Assembly (NCBI RefSeq): GCF_003144195.1
Contig: NW_020290015.1
Location: 186,001-250,000 of the forward strand
Origin: Ceraceosorus guamensis
Lineage: Eukaryota; Basidiomycota; Exobasidiomycetes; Ceraceosorales; Ceraceosoraceae
Direction: 5' to 3'
Length of the DNA: 64,000 bases
Below are positions 10,901-22,976 of the stretch, in pieces. Within the stretch, counting starts at the first letter, position 1. Every line of letters begins with the position of its first letter. The notes under the pieces are model-generated. The model saw only the letters and a program-made list of their open reading frames with translations. It ran no database searches and was not told where the DNA came from. A program made the translations under genes and the position numbers.

Positions 10901-12848
10901 GGCCGTCCCGCGCCTTGCGCCACCGAATGAGCACTTAAAGCGGCTTGCCGCGGTCAGAGACCTAGCACCCTTCTCAATGAAGTCACAGACTCTTCGCAGC
11001 CTCGTACGGTAACAGGTGCTGACGCCCCGCCTGTTCCGCAGTCATCATCATCAGCAGCGCTATCGCTCCGACGCCGCCGCCGCGATCTGCACTCCCTCGC
11101 CGGCTCAGGCACCTGAGCTGAAGAAGCCCTGCTGATCTACTTACCTTGGCTCACTTGCGCGCTCGTCATCCCCCTGCAACCTCCAGCCGACCGAGGGCTG
11201 GGCGTTGCCACTGCGAGACGGGACCAAGTCATTGCGATTGCTATCAAGGCGCTGACAAGTCGGCAAGATCACAGGCGCAGGTTCAGTCGAGCCCAGCTGC
11301 TGCTGCATCGACGCCAGCACTGCTGAGTGTGTCCTGCCGCGTACGTGATTCAGTGAAGGCACACCGCAAGATCGCAAAATTTTCGGCAGTAGGCGTGGTA
11401 CGGCGGTGAGTTGGGTTCACGATTCACGATTGCAGAACACTTTCCGCGGTCTCTCTTGGATCATGTGCGCGACCACGCAAAACCAAGGTTGCGCATAGTG
11501 GTGCTATAGCTATACTGCTGGCTGTCTCAATCAATCGGTGCGGACGCGGCAACCACCGCTCAGGATCACTCAGCTGAGGTGCCTGCATGCTCAGCCGTTG
11601 TGCGAGCCAGCTCAATTCTGCTGCTTCAGCCTCGATCCTTGTGGCTGCTGTTCTCTGCTGCTTGCGAGCACACAGCGTGCCTCAACGGAAGGCGTTACTC
11701 GGTGGCCTCATTTCTTTGAGCCACAGCCGCGGGCGGCGAGACCTTGCCGGCTTGCTATACAAGTGCTGGCTGAGACGGCAGTGACAACATCAGCTATAGG
11801 CTTCGCCTGTACGGCTGATTCACCTGACTGGCGCGCTGCTGTAACGAGACATTGTCGACGGTGCCGGGCTAGCAAGCAAAACTTCAGGAGCTCGAGTCGG
11901 GAGTGGATCAGCAAGGAAGAAACGCTCGCTGTCGCGCAGTGGCGGCGAGAAGGCGTTTCGCCATCGCAGTGACTTGCGATGTGCCTCTATCCGGCGTTGG
12001 CTCGCCCAGAAGGCACGCGCCACGCCGCTGGCATCTGCCCTCGTATTCCGTATCGGTCCTCGCTTCGTTCCCGTATCCAAGTTGGGGGTCTTGACTTGCG
12101 AGACGGTGATTGGCTGCATGTGGCGACACAGGAAGACTGAAGCTGACCTCTTGCTGTCCGCCTTCACCCATGCACCCACCCTCTTTTCTCAGCTCGCTAG
12201 CCGCGTGTCCGCCCTCCCGCAGACGTTTGCCGCTCAAGCGACTCTTCTCTGCCTGCCTTTCCAGTCTCGCCACGGCCCTCACCAGCAGCACTCATCAACG
12301 TATTATTAGAGCGCCTCTCATCGACAGAAACCTGCCCCACATCTAAACCCGTGCCCTCTTACCCTTTATTCCTCCTTTGGTGCAACAAAGCATTCCCTCG
12401 AAGTACGGCGCCGCATTCGTGAATCTTCACCACACCGTGGATTGTGGGACCATTGCACCCTCCGCTAGTTGGCAACGGGTCAATTTGTTGCGCAATCGCT
12501 TCCCTCTTTGCTTGTGAGTGCTCAGACTACGAGGTATCAGCGTTCGCCCCTCTCTCCTCCTTCATCTTTTACCTACGCAAACTTCACCGTGTCGAGACCA
12601 CGGATCGCCCCGATCTGCTTGTACTACATGCTCCGTTGAGTCTTGACAAAGTCTCGCCTCGCTTGGCTCCTCTCGCTCTGTTCACCTTGCTTCACACTAG
12701 CTCACCGCTGCCTTTTGGGCCCCCACAGACGCAAGCCAGCCGCTCAACTCTCAAGCGACGGGTCTCTTGGTACGCAATCTGTTTTCTGGGCGAGTGATCA
12801 CCTTTCGACACTGCGGCACAATCCAATCCGCTGTTAGCGTGACAGATC
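4987..12848. other. 7.9-kb gene-poor region upstream of the homeobox gene
   Basis: This is by far the longest stretch in the window without a convincing gene. Open frames are short, overlap on both strands and show no recognisable domain. It holds small low-complexity tracts (four TGAGC units at 10221-10240; a CAC/CAG-rich stretch near 10749), a tandem TTCACGATT motif at 11416-11431, and a CT-rich stretch from about 12180 to the homeobox ATG that looks like promoter or leader. Two short stretches are weakly coding-like (9390-9880 plus; 7010-7390 minus) and are discussed as findings. It may hold non-coding RNAs, decayed genes or distant control elements; the sequence does not decide. Confidence 0.5.
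10221..10240. repeat. TGAGC tandem repeat, 4 units
   Basis: Four head-to-tail TGAGC units, the last one ending TGAGA, lie in the gene-poor region. It is a minor microsatellite. Confidence 0.8.
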
Positions 12849-15188
12849 ATGTTCGCTTTGACTTCGAGCGCACCATTCGTCCATCAACATCAACAGCCTC
12901 AACACCACCAAAGTACCTACCAGCAGACGAAGCTCCCTGCATTGACCAGCAGCGTATCTTTTGGAGGAGCTAGCGGGGCTGAAGCACGCTCGCTACCGCC
13001 GCCCCCCTTGGCGCTGGGTACAGCCTCATCAGGTGCTACTCAGTCCGGCGTCCTGCCTTCCCCGGCCGCTCACTTTTACAGTCATCACTACGGTCCTAGC
13101 ACCACGTCTATGACCTCGCCTGCAGCCGGTCAAGACACTCATTCCACAGGCATCGAAGCTGAATCGCTCGAACTCGCAAAGCGCGCCAACCCGGTCAAAT
13201 TAGAGACGGGCAACGCAACGGCTGACGGGAGCTGTCGTTCTGCGCCAGCAACATCGTCAAACTTTCCTGGAAGCGCCCTTGCAAACGGCGCAGGCGAAGC
13301 GACTACGATTGACAGCCTTTCGGATGCTCAACGGCCCATCGCAAGTGCCATAACTGCGTCACCTTCCATCTTGCCTCCTATGTCTGATAGACTCGAACGT
13401 TTCGGCAGCACCAACGACCAGAGCAGCAACGTAGAAACGGGCTCTAGTAGCGCTTCGGGAGACAACGCAGCTTGGACCCGTGGAACCGCAACGGGAGGTC
13501 TTCCAACAAACTCCAATCCTGCCGGAATGTCGTCAAGCTCCTACAACGGCAGTGCTGCTGGCAACATTGCGCCCAGTGGTCTCACTGGTTCTCTTGGCGG
13601 ACCACATGCAAATCAACCTGGCGCCACTCGCCTTTCGGGAGATTCAGGACGATTCGCATTTTATCCTAGCGATTCCAGCAGCTCGGGGCATCCGCGCGAC
13701 ACTCATCATTCAGGCTCGTCCTCCAGCGCCTGGGATCACACGCAATCCACCACTCCAATCACTCCCTACGGCCCTCCTCCGCCGCACAGCGCTCACAGCG
13801 GTGTTGACACCAACACACCGTCGACTGCTACAACCAGTGGTCCGTACGCGCAGCAACGTGGCAGTGTCAGCTACTACCAACCTGCAGGCAGCATCGCTCA
13901 GCAAGCGCACCAGAATTTCGCCTCTGACAGGGCTACAAGTCCCTCTCACCCTCTGTGGGCAGCCAGCGAGCCAAACTCTCCAAATGTGCCTCAAACTGCG
14001 TCTGCACCCTCTACGTCTCATGGATATCCTCAAGGCCAACCTCGAGGTATGCCTATGAGCTACAGTGCGCGACCGTCATACGGTCAAAGCGTTGCCCGAA
14101 TCTCCACGCCCACTTATGCTTCGATGGCTACTGGCGCAGGTAGTGGAGCCGGCGGCGGCGGCGGCGGTCCCTTCACCGCAGGCCCTGCTGGCCCAGTTCC
14201 CTCGTACATGGGCGGCGCTGCCGGTCTGTATCACAGTGCGGACGTTGGACACGGCCAGATGATGAATGGTCCTCAGCGCACGTACATGTCACAGCAAGGC
14301 GCACCTCAGTCTGGCCATCAAGGATACAATTCGCAACACTTTGCCAACGCATACGGTCACAGCGCCCCCTTCTTATCTAGTGGCTATCCTGGTCAGACGG
14401 GAATGATGGGCATGCAGGGCGCGCATGCGCCTCACAGCGCACCGCTGCCGTCGGATCCCATCATTCAAGATTCTTACGGTAACACTGTCGAGTTCAGAAC
14501 GCACTACTTCAACCCTTTCGAGGTCAAGCACCGCCGTCGTACCACCAAGGCGCAGTTCAAGGTCCTTGAAGGGACATTCAAAGGTGCGTTTTCCATCTGC
14601 GGAGTGGATTATTTCAGCGCTGGCTTGCGCTGACAAGCCCAGGCTCCCTTGACACCGTTTGTAGAGACGCCCAAGCCGACGGCTGCAGTTCGCAAGCACA
14701 TTGCAGAAGAGCTCGGTATGCCGACGAGAGCTGTGCAGATCTGGTTCCAGAACCGACGAGCCAAAGCCAAAGCTTCGGCCAAGAAGGATCAAGACAAGAC
14801 CAAGAAAGAAGGTGCGGCAAGCTCGGACGTCAAGCCTGGGCAGGTTGGGGATGGAAGTGGTGCTTCGACAAGCGAGGCAAGTGCGCCGCACAGACCGTCT
14901 GGTGGAAGTGTGTCGTTCGACAGCAGCTTTGGACACAGCTCCAGCGTTGAAAGCGCTGCCTCCCAACCCCACGAATCTAGCGTCACCAGTGCCAATGCTG
15001 CATCTCACGGTCAGAGCACAGGGATGTACGGTGAACGAGGCTCTTTTAGCGGTCCCAGCAGTGCTAGCTTCTACCCGGACAATTCTGGTACCTCCAGCTC
15101 GCACCAAGGCGGTGGCTCGACATCCAACACGCCTCGATACGCTCCCCCTTATCATCCATCGGACGGTTCTTGGCGATCCTACCAGTGA
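12849..15188 (+). CDS. Homeobox transcription factor, 752 aa
   Basis: A sequence-specific DNA-binding protein expected to act in the nucleus. Exons are 12849-14583 and 14665-15188; the 81-nt intron has donor GTGCGT and acceptor TTTGTAG and splits the homeodomain after helix 1 (phase 1). Joining the exons gives a complete ~60-residue homeodomain at about residues 556-617: RRRTTKAQFKVLEGTF, then ETPKPTAAVRKHIAEELGM, and recognition helix RAVQIWFQNRRAKAKA with W48, F49, Q50, N51 and R53. It is a typical, non-TALE homeodomain. The ~555 residues before it and ~135 after it are Ser/Gly/Gln/Tyr/Pro-rich and probably disordered activation regions; a run of glycines is near residue 436. The pattern resembles the Phx1/Hob1-like homeobox factors of fungi rather than the bE/bW mating-type proteins. 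That subfamily call is inference. Confidence 0.92.
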
Positions 15189-16127
15189 TCGTCAGGACCG
15201 CGACTGTTCGGACTATGCCTCGGCGCTTCTTTGACCATTTAAGCTCTCTTCAAGTCTCGACGTCTCAGCCAAATTGCTTGTACAAGAAGCCGCGCCTGCT
15301 CATCGACCCTGTCCTCCCCCCTGTCAAGAATTTCCTCTTGTCTCTTATAAGCCTGCTCGGCTAGCCCCCGCCACGCCAAGAATCCTAGCGTGCGCTTTCC
15401 CCGCGTGTCAAATTTGGGCATAGGGAGGCGTCTGCCTGCAAAGCGTGAATTGCGCTTTGTTCTACTTCTCAAGATGCTTGCCGATAATTCTCTTGCTGTT
15501 CTGCGCTTTGCCGATCTCACCACTTGTGTTCTGCGCTCTCCTGTCAGCCCGGTTCCGTTTATTATTCCCTCGGCTTTCAAAATCGTCATCCGTGCGCCTG
15601 CATTGGTGTGAAGTGCGCTGTCGATGAAAGTTGGCACGATTGATGAATTGACGAGTCTGCACCTTCTCGACGATCTCGACCCGCGCGACGTTGAGTCATT
15701 TGACGCTAAATGAGACAGTTGCTTGGCCTGATAGCAAGTGCCATCAACGCCTTCACACTGTCGAAGACACGCATATGTCGAGGTGAGTCGAACCACGTGA
15801 ACATGTGGGAGCTCAAGCCTGTGTGAAGCCGTGTGAGAGGGGATCGGCCTGCGCGCTATAGTCTCGGACGGTGTGCACGGCAGCGTCGCCGCTTTCCCTC
15901 TCCGACGCTGAGCATACGGGCACGAAGAATCATAGTAGAAAGTTCCAAAACCGACATAGGCCTGAATAGCTTGTCAAACTTCGCAGTATGTCGCTCTCGC
16001 TTCAGATCGCATCTCATGGCTTTCAGCAGCGAATGACGAGACGACCCTCTTGTGGCTGTCACGCGCTGATCCTTTCAACGAATCAAGCCGTACAGCGCTC
16101 GCGCATTCGCCTTGAGCATGCTGCATG

Positions 16128-16148
16128 CAGCAGCAGCAGCAGCAGCAG
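16128..16148. repeat. CAG trinucleotide tract, 7 units
   Basis: Seven uninterrupted CAG units directly follow a GCATGCTGCATG stretch, in intergenic DNA. Confidence 0.9.
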
Positions 16149-16404
16149 CGGCTGCGCGGCAAAAATTCTTCTTCACGCGGCGCGCTGCCATGCACGCCTG
16201 CGTTTAAGCACGCATTCACGATTTTCCGATTGGCGACTGCTGGTTGTACACAGCACCAGCCGGTGCATGTCCTGTGAGCTGAGAGCTGCTGCTGCTCGGG
16301 CAGGGTCTTACTAACCCTTCTGCTGCAGCTGCATGGGCTTCGTCGGCTTCCAATGTCGGTCGCTTTTTGTGACAGGCAGCAGTCAGTGTGAGCCGTGGAT
16401 CAAG

Positions 16405-16428
16405 CAGCAGCAGCAGCAGCAGCAGCAG
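16405..16428. repeat. CAG trinucleotide tract, 8 units
   Basis: Eight uninterrupted CAG units lie about 450 bp upstream of the ERT1 start codon. Confidence 0.9.
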
Positions 16429-16882
16429 CTCTATGCACGGTCTTGCTATAGGCACAGACTCCCATCTTCGTGATTCGGAATACGGGACGCCTGCACTGGT
16501 ACGGTACTCTTTACCCGGCTACCGCTCGCTCCGTCTCCCTACGGCTTCGCTGCAACAAGTACGGATCGCAAAACAACCTTTTAAACACCACAACACCGAA
16601 CAAGGCAACTTCAGCTTCCAAGCTATCGTTCGCTCCCACTTGTTGCAGCTCGCCATAATCGCAGTTTAAGAAGTCCAAGTCGACTATCTAGGCTCCTGGT
16701 TCCAGCGCTATTGGTCAGGGTACGATATCTGGAGACTTGCTCAGCTCATCAAGATGTCCCGACCTGTATCAGGCCTACTCTGACGCGACTGTGGATCGAT
16801 CTTCAACAAAAGTCGGAATCTTCGAACGGGCAACCAAGTCCAGAAGCGGTCAAGCTTCCTGCCGAGTGTGAGCACTCGCATA

Positions 16883-19800
16883 ATGGTAGCTGGTGCAGCG
16901 ACGCCTACCGCAGCGGCCACACCAGGCTCAGTGACCAACTCGCCAGCCCCTTCAGTGCGCTCCATCGCCAGTCACGAAGGTAGCGCAAGCGGCAAGACAT
17001 CAGCATCAGCAGGATCAGGTGGCAGCGGTCAGTCTCCCAACAGTTCCGCTTCCTGGGGATCTCATCATGCTGCAAGCACGCTTCATGCTCTGGCAAGTGG
17101 ACATACTCACACGCAACAGTCTCCGCCATCTGCTCAGCGACCACAAACGACGCAGAGCAATCGAAGCGATCAGTCGGGAGCTGCCCAGCGTCCTAACAGC
17201 TTGAAAACCCCACAGATTGTCAGCAACACTAAATCCCAACCTGCTGCGGGCAATGTGGGAGGAGCGCAACCGTTCGCTAAAGGTGTTGCGATTGGACAGC
17301 GGCATGTGCAACCGATTGCGGCGAGGCCGCCTGCTGCTGCTGCCACCAACAATGCAGGCAACCAGCGGCCAGCTAGCTCCGGAGGGGCCTCCGCAGCCAG
17401 ACCTTCTTCTGAAGCAATCGATGCATCGCCCACAAGCGCTCCATCAGTGACACCAGCTCTGCGACCTTCCGCCTCCATGAGCTCGGTTCCTCCAGGCGCG
17501 GCTGTGGAGGACTCAAAGGCGCTCTTCACATCAACTGCTGCCTCTGCTAGACCACTCAGCTCAGCCGCGCAGCCCAAGTCGAATACCTCACAGTCCTCGC
17601 AACTCAAGGTGGGGCCGAGCGGCAGCACCAATCCTTCCAAACCTGTGAAGCTCAACGTGCCCTTCAAGCACCCCGTCCCAAATCCTTCTGTCACAGCAAG
17701 CAAGGGCAATGCACAGCTCAAGTCCGCTGCCCCGGCTGCGGCTGCGGCTGCGACTGCGACTGCTCAGGTACCCAGCACCGCAAACAAAAGACGCAAAGCG
17801 AACAGGGCGTGTAGCGCTTGCCAGAAGGCTCATTTGACCTGCGACGATTCCAGACCTTGCCAGAGGTGCGTCAAGAAAGGCATAGCGGATACTTGCACAG
17901 ATGGCGCGCGTAAGAAGGCAAAGTACCTGCTGGATGACGATGAGCTGTGTGAGTGGTCCTACCAGCCCATGTTCAGAGTGCATTCGTCATGTGTTGTCCC
18001 AGCAAGAGGAGTCATGAATGCTGCATCACTAGGCGTGCGAGCTTTCCGAGCCTGGCATTGCTTATTGACACTCACTGTGTGTTATTGTGCATGTACTGCA
18101 GTGGAGCTCAAGAGGGAGAAGGAAGCGAAAAAGCGCGCCAAGCAGAGCGAGATAAGCGAGGGTCGCGCTTCTGCTTCGGAAGATGCAGCAGAATTTAGTC
18201 ATGCGGACGAAAGCTCGGCCGGGGTGGCAGAGACTAAGCTAGAGGAGACTGCGCAAACATCGCAAGACCAACAGCTGCCGCAGTGGCCCGAGGAAGGTGA
18301 GCCTCTTCCCGCTAGCCATGGGCCCATGCAGTACCTCGCTGTCGATACTGATACGCTTTGCTGCGTTGCGATGTTCTCCAGCTTCCATGATGAATGTCTT
18401 GCAACCGGCGCTGTTCGATGGCGCAAGTGCGCCTTCTGGTAGCCTGGGGACCTCTTCGGCTCCCTCGGACTTCTTTGGCACAGTATCGGCGTTCTCCCCA
18501 GCGATGCAGGCGGCTTCTTTTGGCATAGACAGAGGAGGAATTCAGGCTACAGACTCGAACATGAACATTCCTCTTGAGCTTCAGGAGGCTGACCAGCAAG
18601 GTCAGACTTCGGGTCTGGGCCCTTCGGAGCCAGGAGCGCGCGCAGACTCGGCAGTCTATCATGGTCCGGCCGAATTTGGTTCGGAAGCTACTTCGCTGGA
18701 GTACTCTTTCCTCAGTAGCATGCTGCACGGGATCGATCCACACCTGCTTGGCGGTGCTACGCCAGACACGGACCCAGGAAGTCATGGCAGCGGAGGTGCG
18801 GCCACCGGTGGGGCGTACCCCGGCACACCTACTGCGTCTGCTGGTGGTGGTATGAGCATGGTGACAGCCAGCACGTGGCCTTCCGAGGGTCTGCTCAGCC
18901 AGCCATATCAGCATCAACAGATTGCCGGGTCCTGGCAGCCAGCACGAGGATTCGGCGCCCTGGGTGGCAGAGTGGCAAATTTGCCGCACTTGCATATGGG
19001 CAACCAGGGAGCTGGAGGTTGGAAATGGGAAGGAAAGGATGGCTCCGAACCCGCGCAGACGCAAGAGAGAACCATGGGCGCTCAGCCGGCTTGGGATGCA
19101 GAGGTGGACTACGAAAGGGCAGGGGCTCGTGAGCAAGCACATGATACACAGCATGCTGCTTCGGTGGGCTACTCAGAGGAGCGCAGTGGGACCGTTCGGA
19201 CGATGCACGTAATGCCTCCTACCGGCGCTTCAGCTGGAGGGCAAGCAGAAAGCTATGGAGCGCTTGAGGTGCCATCGCCCAACGACACAAGGACTGTCGA
19301 TGCTGCACACGGAGCCATTGCCTCTGCAGGACCTGAAACGCAAAGCACTCTGCAAGCTGGTCAAATGCAGCCACAAGAGGTGCTTCAAGACCTCCATCCG
19401 ACGCGAAGCGCAACCGGACCAGACTTGGAGTGGAAGCAGAGGGTCAAGCACGTTTACTCGGACAAATGCAAGCCTTTTGCATACACCGAAGGCTATCACT
19501 TCCTTCTCAAACACATCACAGCTCGGTGAGCAGCTCTGCAATGTCGAGTGCTACATTTTTTCAACCACTTACCTCGGTGTTCCGTCTGTTGCCAATCTCA
19601 CACAGGTACGAGAAGTCCGAAGTGCTGCGCATTGTTCGAGCTCTGGCGATCTTTAGGCCAAGCTTGATCGCATTGCAGATGCCCTTGACGGAAGATGACG
19701 AGATCTTCGTCGAGCGAAGCATACAGAGGACTATACTGGAGTTGGAAAAGCTAATCAGCTTTTCCGGCACGCCTACGGTCGTTTGGAGGAGGACGTGCGA

Positions 19801-20167
19801 AATTTGCGTCGTCGGCATGGAGTTTTGCATGCTCACTCAACGCACCAGGGACAGCCTTTTAGGTCGTTATGTGTACGAGGTGAGCTGACTCGACCACACT
19901 AGCCACACCTAGCCTGGAAGCCAAGGCCCTGACCTTCAAAGGAAACGTCTTGCCCTTTCTCAGTTCTTCGACACCGACTCTTCCTTGCGCTACTGGGAGT
20001 CCTTTGCGCTTCACGCCTTTGAGAATACCGCCTCGGCCGTGTCCATGACCGTCAAACTCCTCGCCTCGGATGGCCGCGTCATTCCTTGCGCCGCATGCTT
20101 CTCCATCAAGAGAGATCAATTCGATCTGCCAAGCTTGGTAGTCGGCAATTTTTTGCCGCTCTTGTAG
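16883..20167 (+). CDS. ERT1: Transcription activator of gluconeogenesis ERT1 (AcuK-like), 960 aa
   Basis: A zinc-cluster regulator; in fungi this family (Ert1/AcuK) activates gluconeogenic genes on non-fermentable carbon. Exons: 16883-17948, 18102-18296, 18382-19525, 19606-19879, 19964-20167; all junctions are GT-AG and phase-consistent. A Zn2Cys6 cluster starts at about C310 ([11 protein letters not shown], then CQRC, then a final Cys), preceded by a basic stretch [12 protein letters not shown]-like region follows near the C-terminus (from [24 protein letters not shown] across two exons), and the protein ends in the family's signature block ([42 protein letters not shown]). The N-terminal ~300 residues are Ala/Ser/Pro-rich. 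I chose the ATG at 16883; the frame is open 15 nt further up only from a GTG. Intron 1 is 153 nt and stop-free in frame. Confidence 0.93.
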
Positions 20168-20472
20168 ACCCCCCCTCCCCTCCTCTTACCTCTCATCTCG
20201 AACAGAGTTTTACGACTCTTCGGCTGCTCGGCTGCTCGGTATCAGCCATCATTCCCGCTCGCGCACAACCGCGACATTTCGCAAATGTAGCATCTTTCAT
20301 GCGTCTACGCCTTCACGCTCACACACATGCGCGGGGGCAAATCAATGTATTTGTACGAAAGTCTGGCGTTGCTTGCAGAGGCTGGAGTCTAGAACGTGAA
20401 AAAGATCATTAAACGTGCAGGATGAAGTACAGGGCAGNNNNNNNNNNNNNNNNNNNNNNNNNCCCCCCCCTT
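20168..20472. other. Intergenic region with assembly gap
   Basis: This is the short convergent space between ERT1 and the DUF262 gene. It includes a CCCCCC-rich stretch after the ERT1 stop and the 25-N gap. Nothing else is seen. Confidence 0.7.
20438..20462. other. Assembly gap (25 N)
   Basis: Twenty-five N are followed at once by a run of eight C. The missing length is unknown, so ERT1 and the DUF262 gene may be further apart than drawn. The DUF262 stop codon lies 10 nt beyond the gap and its reading frame is intact. Confidence 0.99.
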
Positions 20473-21876
20473 TTAGTCGCGGAAAACGGCTGTTGCGCGG
20501 CTGCCCGAGATGCGAGCCCTAGGTGCGCTCCTGGAGGTGCCGGCATCTGCACGCCCGTTGGGGTGGTAGTCACCGTCATCGTCAACGTCTTGCGCCGGTG
20601 CTTTTCTCTTTCGGCCAGGTACATCTGCCGAATCGATCCAAAGCCTAATGAAAGCAGTGACTCGCGTGTTCATCATGACGTCCTTGAAGTCCTTGCGGAC
20701 GTCCTGCTTCATGCGGTCCACGAGGTAGGAAAGATCGGCCAAGCTGGCGTCGGGAAACTTCCAGACCATGACCGCAGCGAAGACGAACTCGACGGGAGCA
20801 AGAGGCTTGGCAGCTCTGCCTCGCGCCCTGACAGGCAGAAGGGGAAGCGCGTACGTCTCGTGATTGCACAAAGCAACGAATTTCGCAAAGACGTCCTCTA
20901 CCTGTGCTTTGAACGCCATATCCGGCCCGCTCTGCTCGTGAGTGTCCAAATGTTTGGACACGGCGGTAGCGCTGGGGTGGTAATTGTGCGTACCCCAGTT
21001 CCAGATAAACAGGGTAATCTGCGCTGCAAAAAGCCAATCCTTGCCCCGTGCCATCGTGATGACGTGTTGCACGTTGAGTTGAGGATTGTCGAAATACTTT
21101 TTGACGAGCTGACGCCACCACTCGCTCCAAGGACCGACTTTGGCGGCAAGCTGTGAACCAAGCAAGATCACGACGGTCCACGTTGGTCAGTGAGACTTCG
21201 CTGACGGTGACGACGACTCGACGGTAAATGTGGGGGAATTGCAACTCACCTTCTCTGCAGGAGTGAGCACAGAACCCATCTGAACGCGAGCGAACATATC
21301 GCGCTCCTCTTGGTCGGCGAGGTCCATGTAGAGGAAGCCGTGGATCTGCAAACTGTCGAATCGAGTCTTCAACTTTTTATCGATCGCTGGATACTTGCCG
21401 GCCACGCGGTCTTCTTCGTACCAGTATGACTTGTTGGTGCCAGCCTCGCGGACGGGGATCACGTTGTTCATAAAATTGCAGATCGACGAGATGCGCTGTT
21501 TGCCGTCGATGCAAATGAAGCAGACCTCGCCTTCTGGCGTGTGGCGCTCCGAGTAGAGCACCGGTGGCACGTAGTAGTGCCTGAAGAAGGAGTCGATGAT
21601 CGCGGACTGCTTGGCAGCGGTCCAAACCACGTCTCGTTGCCAGATGGGATTCAAGTCGATCTCGCCGGTGTTGACCTTTTGCAGAATCGAACTGCAAGAG
21701 AGGACCATGGAGCTGGGCGAGCGAAGCAAACGACCGAGCTCTGGCCTGACCCCGCTGTTGTAAGTGCCAGACTGGCTCGACGAATCCAGCTGATCCTTTT
21801 CGTCCGACGGCTCCCAGAGATCCATGTCCTCGTCATCATCTTCCTCCTTTTCAGCTAGTCCGTAGCGAGGTGGCAT
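20473..21876 (-). CDS. DUF262 (GmrSD N-terminal-like) domain protein, 434 aa
   Basis: Exons (minus): 21876-21250 and 21150-20473, with a 99-nt intron (donor GTGAGT, acceptor TTCACAG, phase 0). After an acidic N-terminus (EEDDDEDMDLWEPSDE) the protein carries the DUF262 fold signals: a QRDVVW motif within DLNPIWQRDVVWTAAKQSA, IDSFFRHYYVPPVLY, the IDGKQRISSI loop that matches the ParB/Srx-like DGxQR motif, and MFARVQMGSVLTPAEK. Exon 2 continues with helical sequence and a basic, probably nuclear C-terminus (GRKRKAP). In bacteria DUF262 is the NTP-binding half of GmrSD modification-dependent restriction enzymes. Fungal members are stand-alone and have no established role that I know. No GmrD/HNH (DUF1524) nuclease motif is visible. 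The ATG is directly preceded by a pyrimidine-rich CAG, so an upstream exon is possible. Confidence 0.85.
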
Positions 21877-22950
21877 CTGATGTAGAATGACAGGAGCAGG
21901 AACAAAGCGCGGTCAGCGCGAGGCTTGGACTCGAGCTGGCCGGTGCGCATCGGGTACATTTGGGGAATCCCTTGCCACCGAGAGGCTTCTTCGATGTGAG
22001 CTCAGGAAAGATCAGACAAGATTGGCAAGCTTGCAAGCGGCAACAAGGCAGGTCAAGACTTTGGGGCCAAGTCCAGATGCTTGTTGTATCCCACTGACCA
22101 CCTTGCACCTATCTTCCATGCTTCGTTGCGGGGCCCCTATAGCTCGCCAATTGGCAGCTTCGTCGACACCCATGAACTGTGTGTGTGTGCAGCCGCGCAC
22201 GCATGCTCGGGACGCTCACCTTGATCGCCTCGAGGTCTCCTCCGACTGAAAGCGGGACCGTATTCAGCGGTGTGCGTCTGCTAGCTGATGAGGACGCGTC
22301 AAACGCGTCGGGGCGGACTTCGCGACGCGCGGGGGAGTCTTTCTAGCGAGCGGCTATACTTGCAAAGGAGACAGCGAGAACGTTTCCGAGTCAGCAATTG
22401 ATTGACATGGCGAATGATGTCAGCATGGATGTCTGCAGTCAGACCGAGGCATCTTGCGAGAGATCCAATCAAATGTGAATGACTCTCGCAACCGCACCGC
22501 GTCTTCGGACAGCAGACGCCACTGTGACTGTGACTGCGAACGCGGTGCAAGGCGACACTCACCTGAAAGTTGCAGAGCTCGTGCTTCGCAGTTGATTCTA
22601 CAGCTAGCTATGCCAGCAGTGCGATGCCCACAACCTACGAGATCTGCTTGACTGATGAGAGGTCTGGCTGAGATCGCAACTTTTGGCGTGTTGAAGGTGT
22701 ACCCAAGCTTGTGGTGGACAACCCTTGCTTGTGGTTGAGAAGGAAAGCTGAGCAGAGTGGGTCTGTGTAAATTTGGGGGTGGGGGAGAGAGCAAGCACAG
22801 ATGAAAGCAGCCCTGCCTGATTTTTGTAGCCTGCAGTACTGGTCAGGGAAAGACTGAAGATGTGCCCTAAAGAGGCCCTGCAACAGCCACTCTTGCTTAG
22901 CCAGGCAGAGTATGAGAGGTTCTCAATCCTTGCCATCAGTAGTATGGCTG

Positions 22951-22976
22951 CATGGCTGGCATGGCTGGCTGGCTGT
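22951..22976. repeat. CTGG-type tandem tract
   Basis: Repeated GGCTGG units interspersed with CATG. The tract is the reverse complement of the CAGCC tract at 23358-23382. Confidence 0.75.

Larger units (their letters stand above)
15189..16882. other. Intergenic region between homeobox gene and ERT1
   Basis: No gene is seen in these 1.7 kb. The region holds two CAG tracts and copies of the TTCACGATT-type motif near 16214 and 16467. It probably contains the homeobox terminator and the ERT1 promoter; neither shows a clear signal. Confidence 0.6.

Noticed and set aside
16868-16882. GTG upstream start for ERT1
   Set aside because: An in-frame ATG lies 15 nt downstream; nuclear genes rarely start at GTG.
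20422-21156. 244-aa plus-strand frame crossing the N gap
   Set aside because: It reads through unknown bases and lies antisense to DUF262 exon 2.
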